Shown: positions 1 through 12,099, counted from the first letter of the stretch. The stretch is 64,000 nt of DNA from Limnomonas spitsbergensis (GCA_037349105.1 JAYJMM010000042.1:289501-353500); one strand, 5' to 3'. Program-made: numbers and translations. The notes: generated by a model not told the origin, from the sequence alone.

Positions 1-6
1 GCTGCA

Positions 7-3000
7 TCAGACACCGGCCGATAGCTCCCGGGAGCACGCGCTTATCCTGCCTACATGCTCCTGTGAACCCTCGTAGTTTCGATCCAGGCTTGCGGAGAGC
101 GCTGGTGACAGCCGCTTCCCTACCCAGCCTGTGCTGCGAGGAGGCGTCCTTGAGGCCGCGTCTGGTGCATCACCTTGCGGGGGCTTCGGCGCCAGCGACA
201 CCGCAGGTTTTACCACAGTCTTCTGCTGCTGAAGTAGCTGCAGCCTCTGAAGCTGAGCCGAGTTGTCTGGCCTGGGCCTGAAGGAATCGTTTGCAGTCAT
301 TGTGCGCAGAGGGGAGGGTTGCCCCCCGCCGCCGTTAGGACCGCCGCTGCCGCTCTCACGCCTCAGCTTCAGAGAGTTACGCGTCATTAAAGCACCAACC
401 GCTAACGACACCTGCCTTCTGTTGCCACCTGCCTCTATCAAAGAGAGGCGGGTGCTCCTTTCCTGCTCCTCTCGGCCGCTGCCGCACGCGGACGCCTCGG
501 TCTCAACCGGCTTTGCGCCAGCGCGCTGCGGTGACGGGTGTGCCCCGCTACTGCTCATGCTCTGAAACCTCTTGTGCACGACGGGAAGCGTACTTTTCAA
601 GCCAGAGTCGAGTCCGCTGGCGGCTGCCAGGATGAGCCCGGGATCCAGCTGACTGGCGAGGTTGCTCTGGCGCAGAGTTCCAGTCATGGAGAAGCGGCCG
701 GATTGCCCAGCACGGCCACCACGGGAGCCTGGCCTCGGGCCTGAAGGAAGGAAACAAGCAGTTAATCTTCACACACCGGAGAAAAGGCGTTTTTTGCATA
801 CCTAATATCTTGAAAGGGTTTGGCTGTTTCAGCAAACAAGACAGCACTCCCAGGCATCAATTACATTGCCCATTGGTTTGCCGTACAACTGCAGCCTGCA
901 CGTCTTCCCAAAACATAGTGTGAAAGGGCCTGCCATACTGGGAGAATATAAGATAATTTATTTGTGAGCATCAGTTTGTCTTTTCCTCGTGGCAAATGGG
1001 GCCATCCAACCCCGTGACTGCGTCCCCGCACTTGACACAAACAAATCCACACTAGTAAATTGCACAGCCTACAGCAGCCTGCATAATATAGCTGCGTAAT
1101 ATAGCTGCACATAGCTGCATGGCTGTAAATAATGGCTCTATATTAGGGGTAAGGTTTCAGGGTTGCGGATTGATTTGTTGAGCAGACCACGGGAACCCGA
1201 ATCAGAACCTCCCATAAACACCACTACAGATGCGTCAAAGCGACGCATGTACCGGTAGTGGCGTGGTAGCGACGCATGTACCGGTAGCGGCGTGGTAGCG
1301 ACGCATGTACCGGTAGCGGCGCAATAGCATGTAGTCCACTGGAGCGTCCCTTTACAAACCTTTGGTAAGGGATGCGAGAAGGGCATGCTGCATGCTACTA
1401 TGCTGCAGAACAAAGGAGAGGGAAGGAATGCTAGCCAGAGCCCATACCAAACCTTTGGTAAGAGATGGGACGTGCTGCCGTACTTAAGCTTTGGTAAGGG
1501 ATGCGAGAAGGGCATGCTGCATGCTACTATGCTGCTGAACAAAAGAAAGGGAAGAAATGCTAGCCAGAGCCCTTACCAAACCTTTGGTGAGAGATGGGAC
1601 GTGCTGGCGTACCAAAGGGGAGATGATTTGTCAGCCGGAGTCTTTCTTCTGTTGTTATGAAAGGGGCCTGCTGAAGGCCTTAAAGATGCGGGAACCCTCA
1701 ACCCTGAACACTTAACCCTCAGCCCTTAACCCTTTACCCTTACCTGTCGTCAGCCAAGGGCCCCTGGAAGTATCAGAGAAGCAGGGCTCTTGCTGAACCC
1801 TGAACCCTAAACCCTTACCTGTTGTCAGCAAAGGGGCCCCTGGAGGTGTCAGAGAAGCAGGGCTCTTGCTGAACCCTGAACCCTAAACCCTTACCTGTTG
1901 TCAGCAAAGGGGCCCCTGGAGGTGTCAGAGAAGCAGGGCTCTTGCTGAACCTTGAACCCTAAACCCTTACCTGTTGTCAGCAAAGGGGCCCCTGGAGGTG
2001 TCAGAGAAGCAGGGCTCTTGTCGCTGGAGAAGAGTGCTACTCCATGCTCCGCCACCAAGCCCAGCGAGGTGGGCGGGCTGTGCCAGTTTTTCGAATCAGC
2101 ACTGAGCTGGCCAGCATCATAAGGCAAGGTCGGGATGCCAATGGACAGCTTGCTGCGGAACCTCAACGGCAGGGACGGCGGCTCGTACATGCCGCTACCG
2201 CTGCCGCTCCCCGAGCTGTCAGCGTTCATCACCTGATAAATGGCATGCAAGGGTGCTCAATATCGCAGGAGGATCGGCCAGGCCAGGCCAAGCTCACAGG
2301 AGGGGGATCAGCCAGGCCAGGATTCTTTCGTTTCAAGGTCTCAACCTTTCAAGAGAACAAGATCTGCCGCATGAGTAGGGGTCGTGGCCATTCACATAAC
2401 GACATAAGCCCTGCTCACCTTTTTAGGTATGTCATCTTCTGACGCCCCACGCAAAGGCACGATAACATCTTTGGGGCCCTTGCAAGCTTTGGCCCTGCCC
2501 ATTGTGCAGAGCAGCTTCCCAACCAGCGGCTCGCTCCTGGACGCTGGTGCGCTGAGGCCAACCCCAGACAGAGGACAGGAAGCCGCAGCATCACCAGCAT
2601 CAGCAGCAGATGCAGATGCCGGTTCGGACCTCTTGACAGGCGGCGCGGGGGTGCCCGCCCGCCCCGGTGCTTGGACCTGTGCTGGTGAGGCTGGGGCTGG
2701 CGCAGGCATAGCCGCTAGGCTGACCAGCGCTCGCGAGATTGGCTTTGCGGCCAGCTTGCCGGCCGTAAACTGAGGCAGGTGCAGCAGCTCCTCTGCCGAG
2801 GGTCGCTTGAGTGGATCCGGCTCTAGGCAGGCCACGATGAATTTGAGCAGCTGTGGTGGGATGCTTCTAGGGAGTCTAAAGCAGGGAGACAGGAAGGCAG
2901 TGTATAGGGTGCAGGGAGGCAGGAAGGCAGTGTATAGGGTGCAGGGAGGCAGGAAGGCAGTGTATAGGGTGCAGGGAGGCAGGAAGGCAGTGTATAGGGT

Positions 3001-6000
3001 GCAGGGAGGCAGGAAGGCAGTGTATAGGGTGCAGGGAGGCAGGAAGGCAGTGTATAGGGTGCAGGGAGGCAGGAAGGCAGTGTACAGGGTGCAGGGAGGC
3101 AGGAAGGCAGTGTATAGGGTGCAGGGAGGCAGGAAGGCAGTGTATAGGGTGCAGGGAGGCAGGAAGGCAGTGTATAGGGTGCAGGGAGGCAGGAAGGCAG
3201 TGTATAGGGTGCAGGGAGGCAGGAAGGCAGTGTATAGGGTGCAGGGAGGCAGGAAGGCAGTGTATAGGGTGCAGGGAGGCAGGAAGGCAGTGTATAGGGT
3301 GCAGGGAGGCAGGAAGGCAGTGTATAGGGTGCAGGCTGTATTACCGCGCTTACGGGTTGAGGGTTTAGGGGTTGAGGGTTTACGGGTTGAGGGTTTACGG
3401 GTTGAGGGTTTACGGGTTGAGGGTTTACGGGTTGAGGGTTTACGGGTTGAGGGTTAACGGGTTGAGGGTTTACGGGTTGAGGGTTTATGGGTTGAGGGTT
3501 TATGGGTTGAGGGTTTACGGGTTGTGGGCAAAGGGTGACATCCTGATATTCTGTGCGCAAGAGATGTTACAGAGGCTGCAGAGTAACAGATACTGTAACT
3601 CCATAGTGTAACTTCTCCGCAGTGACTCCAAAGTGACATATATGTTAAAATTAGGGGACATAGCTCTTTCACAGTCATTCCTCCCCTGCACGGGCAACGT
3701 TTTGATGGTAACAACACGGACGCGGCCTAGGCCCATGCATGCCGCGCTGTTTCCTTAACCCTCACGCCCCTGCGGGACGTAGTTTTCTTCCTTTCTTTCC
3801 AGATATTGTGGGCTGATTCTGTGCCGTATTGCGCATTCTCGCGCCGTATCGTGCTCCCATGGGGGTAAGAAGTACATGACAACAGCAAGGCGGCCCGTCA
3901 TGCACTTCTGCTCATTAACAAGCCACGGGCAGATGTGATGAGGCGGCCCAGCTCAATCGCTGCAGCAGCACGTCCTGGCAAGCATCTCAGCTCTGTGCAG
4001 CCCTTCACATTCAGCCTCATACTCAGCTTCACACCCAGACTCACTCCCAGCTTCACAGTCACTTTCACACTCAGCTTCACACTCAGCTTCACATTCAGGT
4101 TCACGCTCAGCTTCACACTCAGCTTCATGCTCAGCCCTAGGCGCTGAGGCTCACCTCGCTTCCAAACCCTGGATTTCCGAGTCCAAAGGCATCGTGTCCT
4201 TGCCCTCCGAAACCAATCGTTGACAGTCGGGCATGAACCTCCTCGGCAGCTTCCTAAAGGTTTTCAGCATTAACTGCACAGCAGGGGTTGAAGCAGGAGG
4301 GTTAGCCTGCCCCCCCCATTTGTCATAGCATTCACGTATCCCAACTTCAGCCTGCTCTGAGTGAACCTCCGCCGGCTTCTGGTGGTAAGGATGATGGTAG
4401 CCCCCCCCTGCTGCACAACGCCTAGCTTAGACGGCCGCAGCCCCTTAAACCCTGAAACCCAAACCGCAGCAGGTAGGCGCACCTGCTCCTGATTGATAAC
4501 ACAGTTCCGCTGCTCCCAAGACTGTTGATCCAAGCCTTGTTTTTTCAGGCTGAGTCAGCTACTTACCTACCGAGCTACATTACGCAGGCCACACCTGCAT
4601 CTGTACCATATGACTTTTCACCTGCCCCCAAGGCTATTGTTTCAGGGACTGTCTTTTAGGCGCTTCAGCAACATCATGTAGGCTGCACTTGCAGCTGATT
4701 CATAGAACTCTTCCCCTGCTCCCAAGACTTAAGTTGCAGGCGCTGTATTAGAAGCGCTTCAGCCACATCATGCGGGACGCACCTGCAGCTGGTCCAGGTG
4801 GCTCTTCCCTTGGAATATTGGCGCGCCGGTCACCATCTCAGCGGCTATGCAGCCTGCGTGACATGTGCGGGAAGTAAGGGACATATCAAACGCGGCCTAG
4901 CCATGCCATGCCATGCGACGCCATGCCATGCCATGCGACGCCATGCCATGCCACGCGACGCCATGCCATGCCATGCGACGCCATGCCACGCCATGCGACG
5001 CCATGCCACGCCATGCGACGCCATGCCATGCCATGCGACACAATGCCATGAAATGTCATGCGATCCCATGCTTTGTCATGTCAAGCTGTTTAATACCACA
5101 CCTCACGAAGCCATGCCACTCTATGCCGTGCTAAATTATACCATGCCACACCTCAAACAGCCATGCCACTCCATGCCGTGCTAAGTCATCCCATGCATCT
5201 CATGCACGTATGCAACAAGTCATGCCACTGGGCACACTGGCAGATGAGGATCAAAGGCACAAGCATGTTTGTGTGTGCGGAGTTCTCTGTCACGTACCGA
5301 CGGACCAGATGTCGACTTCATAACCATACGTGGCGCCCACCAGCAGCTCGGGGGCGCGGTACCAACGGGTCTGCATGAGGTCCCATTTCTTCAGTAACAT
5401 GTGGGTATAATACTTGATGGGGGTGAACAATGCGGGAACACAACTCCATGGGGACAAATAACGGGTATCAAATTAAACTTAATACCCGCAGGAGTAGATA
5501 ATCAGTGTACAACTTCAGCAATGATGACCACGACGCAGGGCAATAAATAAAAGAAAATTCAAACAATGTCATCGCCGCAGGCTCAAAGCTAAAGCCTTGG
5601 AAATATTGAAGCTTAGTCACAGGCCGGCTGGGCGGCGTTGTTACCCACCTGAACGTAGGATGTCAGTTTTTCCTGGTGTGGATTGCATTGCCTGGACAGA
5701 CCTAGGTCGATGACCTTCAGGATATTGTCTTCTGTGAGCATCAGGTTGGCCGGCTTAAGGTCTCGGTGGATGATCTGCGGGCGGATGCATGGGGACAGGC
5801 ATTTCCGTATTTGTTTCGCATTCCGGGGTGGTATGCAAGAGAGTGGGTGGATGATCTGCAGGTGGATGCATGGGGACAGGCATTGGTTCTGCAATCCTGT
5901 GGGGTATGCAAGAGAGTGGGTGGATGATTTGTGGGTGGATGCATGGGGACAGGCATTCGTTTTGCAGTCCTGGGGGGTATGCAAAAGACTTAAAGAACGG

Positions 6001-8947
6001 GTTTATGATCTGCGGGCGGATGCATGGGGACAGGCATTTGTTTTGCATTCCTGAGTGGCCGGCAAAAGACTAAAAGGGTGGGTCTATGATCTGCGGGGCG
6101 GATGCATGGGGACAGGCATTTATTTTGCAGTCCTGGGGTATGCAAAAAACTTAAAGAGAGGGTGGATGATCTACGGGCGGATGCATGGGGAAAGGCATTT
6201 GTTTTGCATGCCTGGGTGGTATGCAAAAGAGTGGGTGGTTGTTCTGCGGGCAGATGCATGGGGACAGGCACATTTTTGATTCCAGGGTGTTATGCAAGAG
6301 ATCGGGTGAATAATGTGAAGTTGGGTGCGGGTCAGGCATCCCTTTTGTATTCAGGTTGGCAGGCAAGAGAGTGGGTGGATGGTCTGAGGGGCAGCTAGGC
6401 GGTTGGTGATCAGGCACGAGCTCACAATGGGATATTCGCATAATCGACACAGATACAAACAAAGGAAAGGACGTCACCATTGAGGCCAGAGAGAGGCAAG
6501 TGCGCAATTTAGCGGGGTTGACCGATCACTATCAGGTCCCTATCGGCCTAATGGTGGCTGCCTTGCGGCGGACTTCTACTGATCGCAGGGTTCAGGGTTG
6601 AGGGTTGAGGGTTTAGGGTAGGAAGAGAACGTCGCACATTAGCAAGCACTCGGACAGCGCTCCGCAAGCCAGCAGGTGAAACGTTTGGGGTTCAGAACTT
6701 CGGGTCCAAAATGGTATGGCTGAGGATTGAGAAGCAGGTGCGCTGTGGTCCGCTGGCCTTGCTCCCAGACCTGCCCAAAAATACCCTTACAGCAAAACCC
6801 AGCTCCTCCACTACGCGTAGGGACACCGCCCCCCCCCCTCACACACCTGGTGCTTGTGCATGAAACGTAGCGCCGTCAACAAGTGGCTAAGCCAGCTCCA
6901 TATGAGGTGGATCGGGAGACCGCCAGTCTCTCGTGACCCGCGTATAACGGAGCTCAGCACCTTGGGCAGGTACTCAAGAACAAAGTAGACCCTGAGGGAA
7001 TGAGGGATGGAGAGGGCAGGGGCAGGTGATAGGGTCAGAGGTCAAGGGCAGGGGCAGGTGATAGGGTCAGAGGTCAGGGGCAGGGATCAGAGGAGAGGAG
7101 TCAGGGGGTTAGGGCCAGGATCAGAGAGCAGGGGCAGGGAGCAGGGGCAGAGATCAGAGGGCAGGGGTAGGGGACAGGGGCAGGGATCAGAAAGCAGGGG
7201 TAGGTTCAGAGGACAGGGGCCAGGTGCAGGGGCAGGGGCAGGTGCAGGTGCAGGGGGCAAGGACAGGACACAGGATCAGTGGTCAGGGGTCAGGTGCAGG
7301 GGCCAGGGGTAGAAAGAAAACAAGAAAGCTACGCCCTATTAGGGTATGGACGTTGAGGAAACGACGCAGCTTGTGGCCGCAGCCACATCCGCGCCGTTAC
7401 CATGAGGCAAAAAGAAATAAGCAATTTCCTCACGGTGGTTTTCTTTTATGGGCCAGGGGTAGATATCAGAGGGCAGACGCCAGGATCAGAGGGGTCCAGA
7501 GCTTGCCCTCCAGTAAAACTAGACCCTCCCATAAACATCTTTCTGGCAACTGAGAGTCTGACCCCTTCTTCAGAAGCCTGCATCATCTGACCAGATATGG
7601 CAGCTCATCTGCTAATGTTTGTATGTTACCCCCCTGCTGCACACCTTCCTTGTCCACTGCAACGTCCCTGCCAAACGGCAAACAGATGAAGTACCCTCAC
7701 GCACTACTGCTCTCTCCCTGACCCCCTGATACTCTCTCAACCACCTGTTCCTGATGCTTGGAACCCAACTTCATCGAAAAGTCTAACCCTGGCCAGTGAT
7801 TCTTTAAGTGCGCACCAGACCACCTTTGGGGGGCTGCTGGGTGGCCACCACTGGGCCGATTGGGACCAAACCTTGCCCAGCCTACGGTGGTCCAAGCATG
7901 CAGCAGGGTTTGCTGCGACAGCCCCTCACGGCCATGGGCGATGAGGCTGATTTGTAGCTGAAGTGTGCTAAAATAAACACTGACCCTGGCAGTCTGGCAC
8001 GTACATGAGTCCCAAACCTTGGCCGAGTGAGGACGGTTAAGAAAGAAAGAAAGACGAAGTTCATATATTTCTAAGATAGAAGGGAAGCTTCTGTCCCAGC
8101 CTCCCTCTGGACTGAAATCAAGGGAAGGAACTGGATTCATGGATTAGTTCTACCGGTGCCCCTTCATCACCTGCCACTGTGACTGCAATATGCATGGTAA
8201 AGCTGCACGATGTTCGATTGCCCTTTGCACAACTGCAGGAGCTCTGCCTCACGGATTGCACTCTTGAGCACCTGCCATACGGAAGAGTGAGGGACTGAAG
8301 CCAGGCTTGTCAGCACAAGGCCTGTTAGTTAAAGCTCTGATTATTTAGTGCATGTCAGCTACAATTCAGCTACATCTCGATGATTGCACTCTTCAACACC
8401 TGACAGGTAGTCCAGCAAGGGCGGGCAGGTTTATCAGAGCAGTGTATGCTGCTCAAAACACGATTTTTTGAACTTTGCTCCTGAGTCGTACAGTTCAGCT
8501 ACGTCAGGCCTGCGGCTGGAACTCTGGAAGGACGACTTGATGCAACATGCCTTGCTGCTTGGGCCTCCGGCTGTTGGCCGATTAATATCAGGTCCCTATC
8601 GGCCTAAGGATGGCTGCCTACTTAGCGGCAGTTTCGGCTACGGGCTACCCAGTCCCCATGGTGCTCTGGTGCTGAAAAAATATACTGCCAGGTACCCAGC
8701 TCCCATGCAACGCCTACCTGGCTCCATGAGTTTATTAGAAGTTGTTTCCAAATACCGTTCAAATTAGTCTATTATTTTCCAAGTCTCACCCGACTCGAAC
8801 ACACGTCAGCGAACTCACCGCTGGGTGACTGTTGGACTCTAAGAAGGCTTTAACAGCATAAACTGTCCCGGCCTCGCACAGCTTGTCTCGGCAGAGGTAG
8901 ACGACGCCGTATGAGCCCTCTGCAATCTTCTTGAGCGTGTCGTATCG
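7..8947 (-). CDS. CDKL-like Ser/Thr protein kinase, multi-exon, 5' end unresolved
   Basis: Ten exons join by GT-AG borders with matching phase: 8819-8947, 8171-8271, 6847-6991, 5649-5774, 5298-5370, 4783-4853, 4155-4273, 2419-2866, 1971-2232, 7-740. They total 2208 nt, or 735 codons plus a TGA at 7-9. Seen, numbering from the first exon base: Gly-loop EGSYGVV (10-16), catalytic Lys in YAVKAF (33), helix-C Glu in REAELL (51), HRDLKPAN (128-135), VIDLGLS where DFG is usual (147-153), activation-loop TSY (163-165), TRWYRAPE and the DIWSVGC block. The TxY loop and the end of the lobe (GKSHLDQL, then [15 protein letters not shown]) match the CDKL branch, which includes Chlamydomonas LF5 and FLS kinases acting on cilia. 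A cilium role here is inference. Residues after about 290 are low-complexity (Ala/Pro, Ser/Gly, Gly-rich). The start codon is not proven: a weak candidate first exon is 9064-9087 (ATG at 9085-9087, reading MNERAAAS) with a poor donor. Most introns carry tandem arrays next to splice sites. Confidence 0.88.
1236..1325. repeat. 29-bp tandem repeat, about three copies
   Basis: The unit includes gcgacgcatgtaccggtag and lies in the last kinase intron (741-1970). Confidence 0.85.
1361..1618. repeat. 129-bp tandem duplication in the last kinase intron
   Basis: tttggtaagggatgcgagaa starts at 1361 and again at 1490, followed in both by gggcatgctgcatgctac and agccagagccc. The copies differ by scattered substitutions. 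Confidence 0.85.
1741..2046 (-). repeat. Four 75-76 bp tandem copies of a kinase exon end plus its donor
   Basis: On the minus strand each unit reads from cctccaggggcccctttgct through acaacag|gtaagg. The junction recurs at about 1971, 1895, 1819 and 1744. The first transcribed copy (exon end 1971) keeps the frame to the next exon at 740; the other three are decoy donors inside the intron. TTTAGGG-like bases (ggtttagggttcagg) form the intronic part. Confidence 0.85.
2881..3335. repeat. 30-bp minisatellite, about 15 copies, next to a kinase acceptor
   Basis: Near-perfect units containing ggcagtgtatagggtgcagg begin about 15 bp upstream (in gene sense) of the acceptor for exon 2419-2866. Only one or two base changes separate units, so the array is recent or homogenised. 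Read on the gene strand it is pyrimidine-rich. Confidence 0.95.
3351..3527. repeat. Telomere-like 15-bp repeat, about 11 copies
   Basis: Units of the form gttgagggtttacgg lie directly after the 30-bp array in the same kinase intron. They resemble TTTAGGG-derived interstitial sequence. Confidence 0.9.
3702..3804 (+). repeat. Dispersed repeat C, copy 1
   Basis: Carries ggtaacaacacggacgcgg, then ccgcgctgtttcc, then cccctgcgggacgtagtttt and a pyrimidine tail. Related copies are at 33296-33384 (plus) and 7308-7402 (minus). The family is unidentified; it lies in a kinase intron. Confidence 0.7.
4009..4135. repeat. Imperfect 12-bp repeat cttcacactcag
   Basis: About ten diverged units of a tcacactcagct type directly beside the donor of kinase exon 4155-4273. 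Confidence 0.75.
4898..5045. repeat. 15-bp repeat catgccatgcgacgc, about ten copies
   Basis: Units are CATGCCATG-rich and locally self-complementary. They lie about 45 bp upstream (gene sense) of the acceptor for kinase exon 4783-4853 and decay towards 5190. Confidence 0.9.
5775..6400 (-). repeat. About seven 75-85 bp tandem copies of a kinase 3' splice site
   Basis: The real acceptor is catccgcccgcag|ATCATCCAC at 5774. The same acceptor-plus-exon-start recurs upstream on the minus strand near 5850, 5925, 6007, 6090, 6167 and 6243, with a degraded copy near 6375. Each is separated by a cctgtccccatgcat stretch. The exon begins with the catalytic-loop codons (IIHRDLKP), and only the last copy continues into it. 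Confidence 0.85.
7005..7315. repeat. Degenerate ggcaggggcaggtgatag-type minisatellite
   Basis: A G-rich array begins about 15 bp upstream (gene sense) of the acceptor for kinase exon 6847-6991. On the transcribed strand it is a long C/T tract. Confidence 0.85.
7308..7402 (-). repeat. Dispersed repeat C, copy 2 (minus)
   Basis: The reverse complement starts ggtaacggcgcggatgtgg and runs into cgtagctttcttgttttctt, matching the copy at 33296-33384 in order and spacing with many substitutions. Confidence 0.6.
7794..7982. mobile_element. MITE-like element, family A, 189 bp with 8-bp target duplication
   Basis: Flanked by accctggc on both sides (7786-7793 and 7983-7990). The ends are inverted: cagtg at left, ctaaaataaacactg at right. 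The body holds the family core gcaccagaccaccttt and gtagctgaagtg. It lies in the kinase intron between exons 8171-8271 and 6847-6991. No transposase is seen, so it is non-autonomous. Confidence 0.75.
8541..8700. repeat. Diverged family A fragment
   Basis: Contains cttgctgcttgggcctccgg and ccctatcggcctaaggatgg, recognisable from reverse-oriented family A copies. A related fragment is at about 6515-6570. Confidence 0.5.
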
Positions 8948-9087
8948 CTGCGTACGCAAAAGGGCAGCGCAACACCACCGAGGCTTCTCTGACTGACGAC
9001 GTCATTTATTTCCGGAATGAAGGAGTGAAGTAAGGTCGGGTGCCGCCGTATTTTCGAAAACACGCTAGCTGCGGCGCGTTCGTTCAT

Positions 9088-11600
9088 TCTTTCGGGTGCG
9101 GCATGGCAAGATTGCTGGCAACAGTCCGCATGGCATAGGCACAAGATCAGACTTAGTTGCTATGGCTGAGGGCGGAGAGTCAGGGCGGCTACGTAGCTAG
9201 AGGCAATCAGGCAATCAACTGACGGGGACATGACTGATGAAATGCATGCTGTCAGCAGCTAGCCAACATGCAGCGGGGCCTTTAGCGAGCTAGATAGTAG
9301 ACAGGCACACACTGACTCCAGTCCAATTCACTAATTCAGGTATGAGGCCAAGGCTGTAAGCGCATATCGCAGTTTGTTGAGTTAAAATGCTGGCATGGCC
9401 CCGCGCGCCTGCACCCTATCTACTGATGAGAATATGAGATTTCGCCATTATGGGACACCGACGTAACTAACAGGCCTGCAGGTCACCACGCACGAACGAC
9501 TGCCCTTTCACGCCACAATCTGCTGACTGATGGTCCGTTGTTCGCAGCTGATGCACGACCTGCTCACGTCCCGTGCATGTTTCTCCCACACCCTGCCGCG
9601 CGCACCTCCATCGCAGGAATTCCCCCGCAAGCACGGCACACGCACGGCAGATGCGTCGCTGAGTCGCCGCGGGAGGTCGATCGACGATCGAGCAAGCAAA
9701 CAAGCAAGAACGAATGATAGGTGGGGGATTAAGAGTTCATACCAGCAACATAATGAGGAAGTTTAGCGTGTGTCTTGAATTGGTCTCCGTAAAGTGGTAT
9801 TCGATTCTTGCTTCAAGAGATTGCATGACAAGACGGCAAGGTAGGAGTACATCAAACCGGTACAATACACCATGGCAGTTTGGACGACCAGCAGTTGGAT
9901 TCTGGTGGAAGACGTCCAGCCGTCTTCGGGTGTGAGTTCGGGGTCCCATCGGTAGCTAGGAAGCGCGTCGAATCTGGAGTATCGGCGTTCAAAAGCAAGA
10001 TCGCAAGCGCTTGACTTGCTGCAGCGCGTACAAACGTGGCGATTCGTTTGCTCGCAAAATTCGCTGCCGTGGCATGGCGCCGTCCCTGTCAAACAGCAGG
10101 CTGTTGCTCAGAAAGTCGGACGCTCCGTCGAATGCTCGAACGCTAGCTAGGCAGTTATGTTGACCAAGTGAGGGCTCACTCCAGTGTAAGTTTACCACCC
10201 TGGTTTAACCAACCTCTGGCGGTCCTGGTCATGCTCATCAGCAGGCTGCCACATTTATTAAGGGCCGAGTGTGAGGTGTGTAATAAACAAATATCACTCA
10301 CTTTCACGCACCTCCCTGTCCGTAGTTACCAGTTAGGAAAGAAAAAAGAAAAAGGAAAAGGAAAAGGAAAAAGGAAAAAGGAGAAGAAAAATTGACAAGA
10401 AAAAGGACCCGGGCGGCCGAAGGTCGCGGGGGCGAACTAAGCCCCCAGACTAGGCCCAGAGTCACCCTGTATCCGTCTGTCCGTCAGTCTGTCAGTCAGT
10501 CAGCCCGATGTTTCTGGAACTTCCCTGAAACTTAATGCGCTACAGCGCAAATCAACCGGCTGTATTTCTCAAGGTTATTCCTGTCAGACATGAAAGGCCG
10601 AGGTGCAGAAATGAGAAACTCGGCTACCTAGGCTGGATCTCGCAGCGGATGACGTAAGGTGTTGGCACGCTGTCCATCCCCTGGTGTCACGCGACAGGCC
10701 GACAGCTGCAGCTTCGCTTCTCTACGCGCTATTCGATCTGCATCATTAAAAACACGCACTTTGCCAGCGATAGAGTGGTGACAAATATTTTGAAATCCTG
10801 CAACATGGCGAGGGGGTTTGCATGGGGTCCAGTTGACCCCGTCCGCACCTGCACCTGCCCTCTGAAAAGTCACATGCCCGACTGCTCTACCGTTTATCGT
10901 GCTGCACAGCAGCACCTCTGATTACTTGTCGTCTTATGGCTGATAGCCTGATACCTTCAGGTTAACATCATCTTCCGGCTTTTCTACCCTCACCACTTCC
11001 AGTGTTGCCCTTCGGGCGTCATGAAAGAGGCGTGGGGCAGTAAACCGCTTCCGCTCAAACTTTCATGTTTCTGAGCTATATTTCATGAATATCCAGTTTT
11101 ACTGGCTTTATTTTGACCATCAACTTCCTCCCTCAGCTTTCAGGGTGTTTGTCTATATTTCCAGTTTATTGGCTTGATGTTGATCTTCAATTTCCACCCT
11201 GTAGGGCTCTCCCCCCTGACCCGGCCCGTTGCTGTGTCTACTACCTACATCAGGGCATCAGGCCAGGGAGTCCATAGCAGGGGGGCCAGAGGCCCTTCAC
11301 TCCGGGATGTGCTACACTACTGCTGCCGGTAACTAAACGCTCATTTATTTTGAGGTGAAGGGCCCTTAGGTGTATCGTCATTGGCTTTTGAAGTGCAGGT
11401 ACTTTTAGATCCTTATAGCAATTATTTCAGTATTGCACATGTTCTTCCATTGATGTCACCTCCCTGTCCCCCTCACTTAACCAGACCGTTGGGCACCCTT
11501 GTAGGATAGCCATTTAATCATGGCCCAGGTCATTGCCCTTGACTCTTGATTGACCTCCCAATCGGACAGTCGGGCGCCCTCGCTGTAAAAAACATCTAGC
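9088..11600. other. No gene recognised; kinase 5' side and intergenic
   Basis: The first kinase exon(s) and promoter are expected in the left part. Short ORFs (for example 9763-10092 minus) have no family match I recognise and no convincing splice partners. A purine run (gaaaaagaaaaaggaaaag type) lies at 10338-10392, followed by a C/G-rich stretch with cagtcagtcagtcagcc near 10490. From 10630 to 11600 I see nothing supportable. Confidence 0.5.
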
Positions 11601-11611
11601 ATGACCGGTAG

Positions 11612-11682
11612 GTCAATGACATTACACCTCTGGGCCCTGCTCGAAAAGGCTCGGCCGCGTGGGCGCCCAACTGTCTCATATG
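11612..11682 (+). repeat. Dispersed repeat B terminal motif, copy 1
   Basis: tcaatgacattacacctctg, then gggccctgctcgaaaaggct and cggccgcgtgggcgcccaac. Closest copy is 41236-41303; inverted copies are at 12403-12466, 12709-12771, 12903-12962 and 40952-41012. It is found beside the retroelement remnants. Confidence 0.75.
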
Positions 11683-12099
11683 AAGAAAATAAACTTAAGG
11701 TAAAAGGGAAGGAAAGTACGGTAGGTGAGATGTCATAAAGCTGAGTGACGAAGGAGGCTTGCTAACTTGACTATCTCTTGAGACTATACCTTCATTTGAA
11801 CTCTTGGGGTCTTGAGGTCTTAGGGTTTTGAGGTCATGAGGTCATAAGGTCTTGGACTCTTGGGGGGGTGGCGTATGGTTTGTGTTTTGAAACTGGGTCT
11901 GTTGTAGACTAGGATGGATGATCTCTGATGTGGATCGAAGATTGGGGGCTTGATCGTAAATTACACGATTATGTAGTCGGTCACTCAGCTGAAGAACCGA
12001 AGCCGACACGGAAGCTACGTGAAGCTGGTCGGTTTGTTCATTGGAGAGTCAGTTATTACATATTATAAAGCACTCTTACATATGCATGCATGCTTTGAA

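Noticed and set aside
3351..3527. True telomere or chromosome end
   Set aside because: TTTAGGG-like units are degenerate (15 bp) and lie inside a kinase intron, with coding exons on both sides.
2823..3560. ORFs of about 216-245 codons across the 30-bp array (both strands)
   Set aside because: Unit length is a multiple of three and the exon border at 2866 is fixed by phase.
7697..8140. 147-codon minus ORF
   Set aside because: It covers MITE family A copy 7794-7982 and intron sequence between two in-phase kinase exons.
9763..10092. Minus ORF starting MTGTAPCHGSEFCEQ as kinase N-terminus
   Set aside because: No donor in the needed phase and no similarity to kinase N-termini that I recognise.
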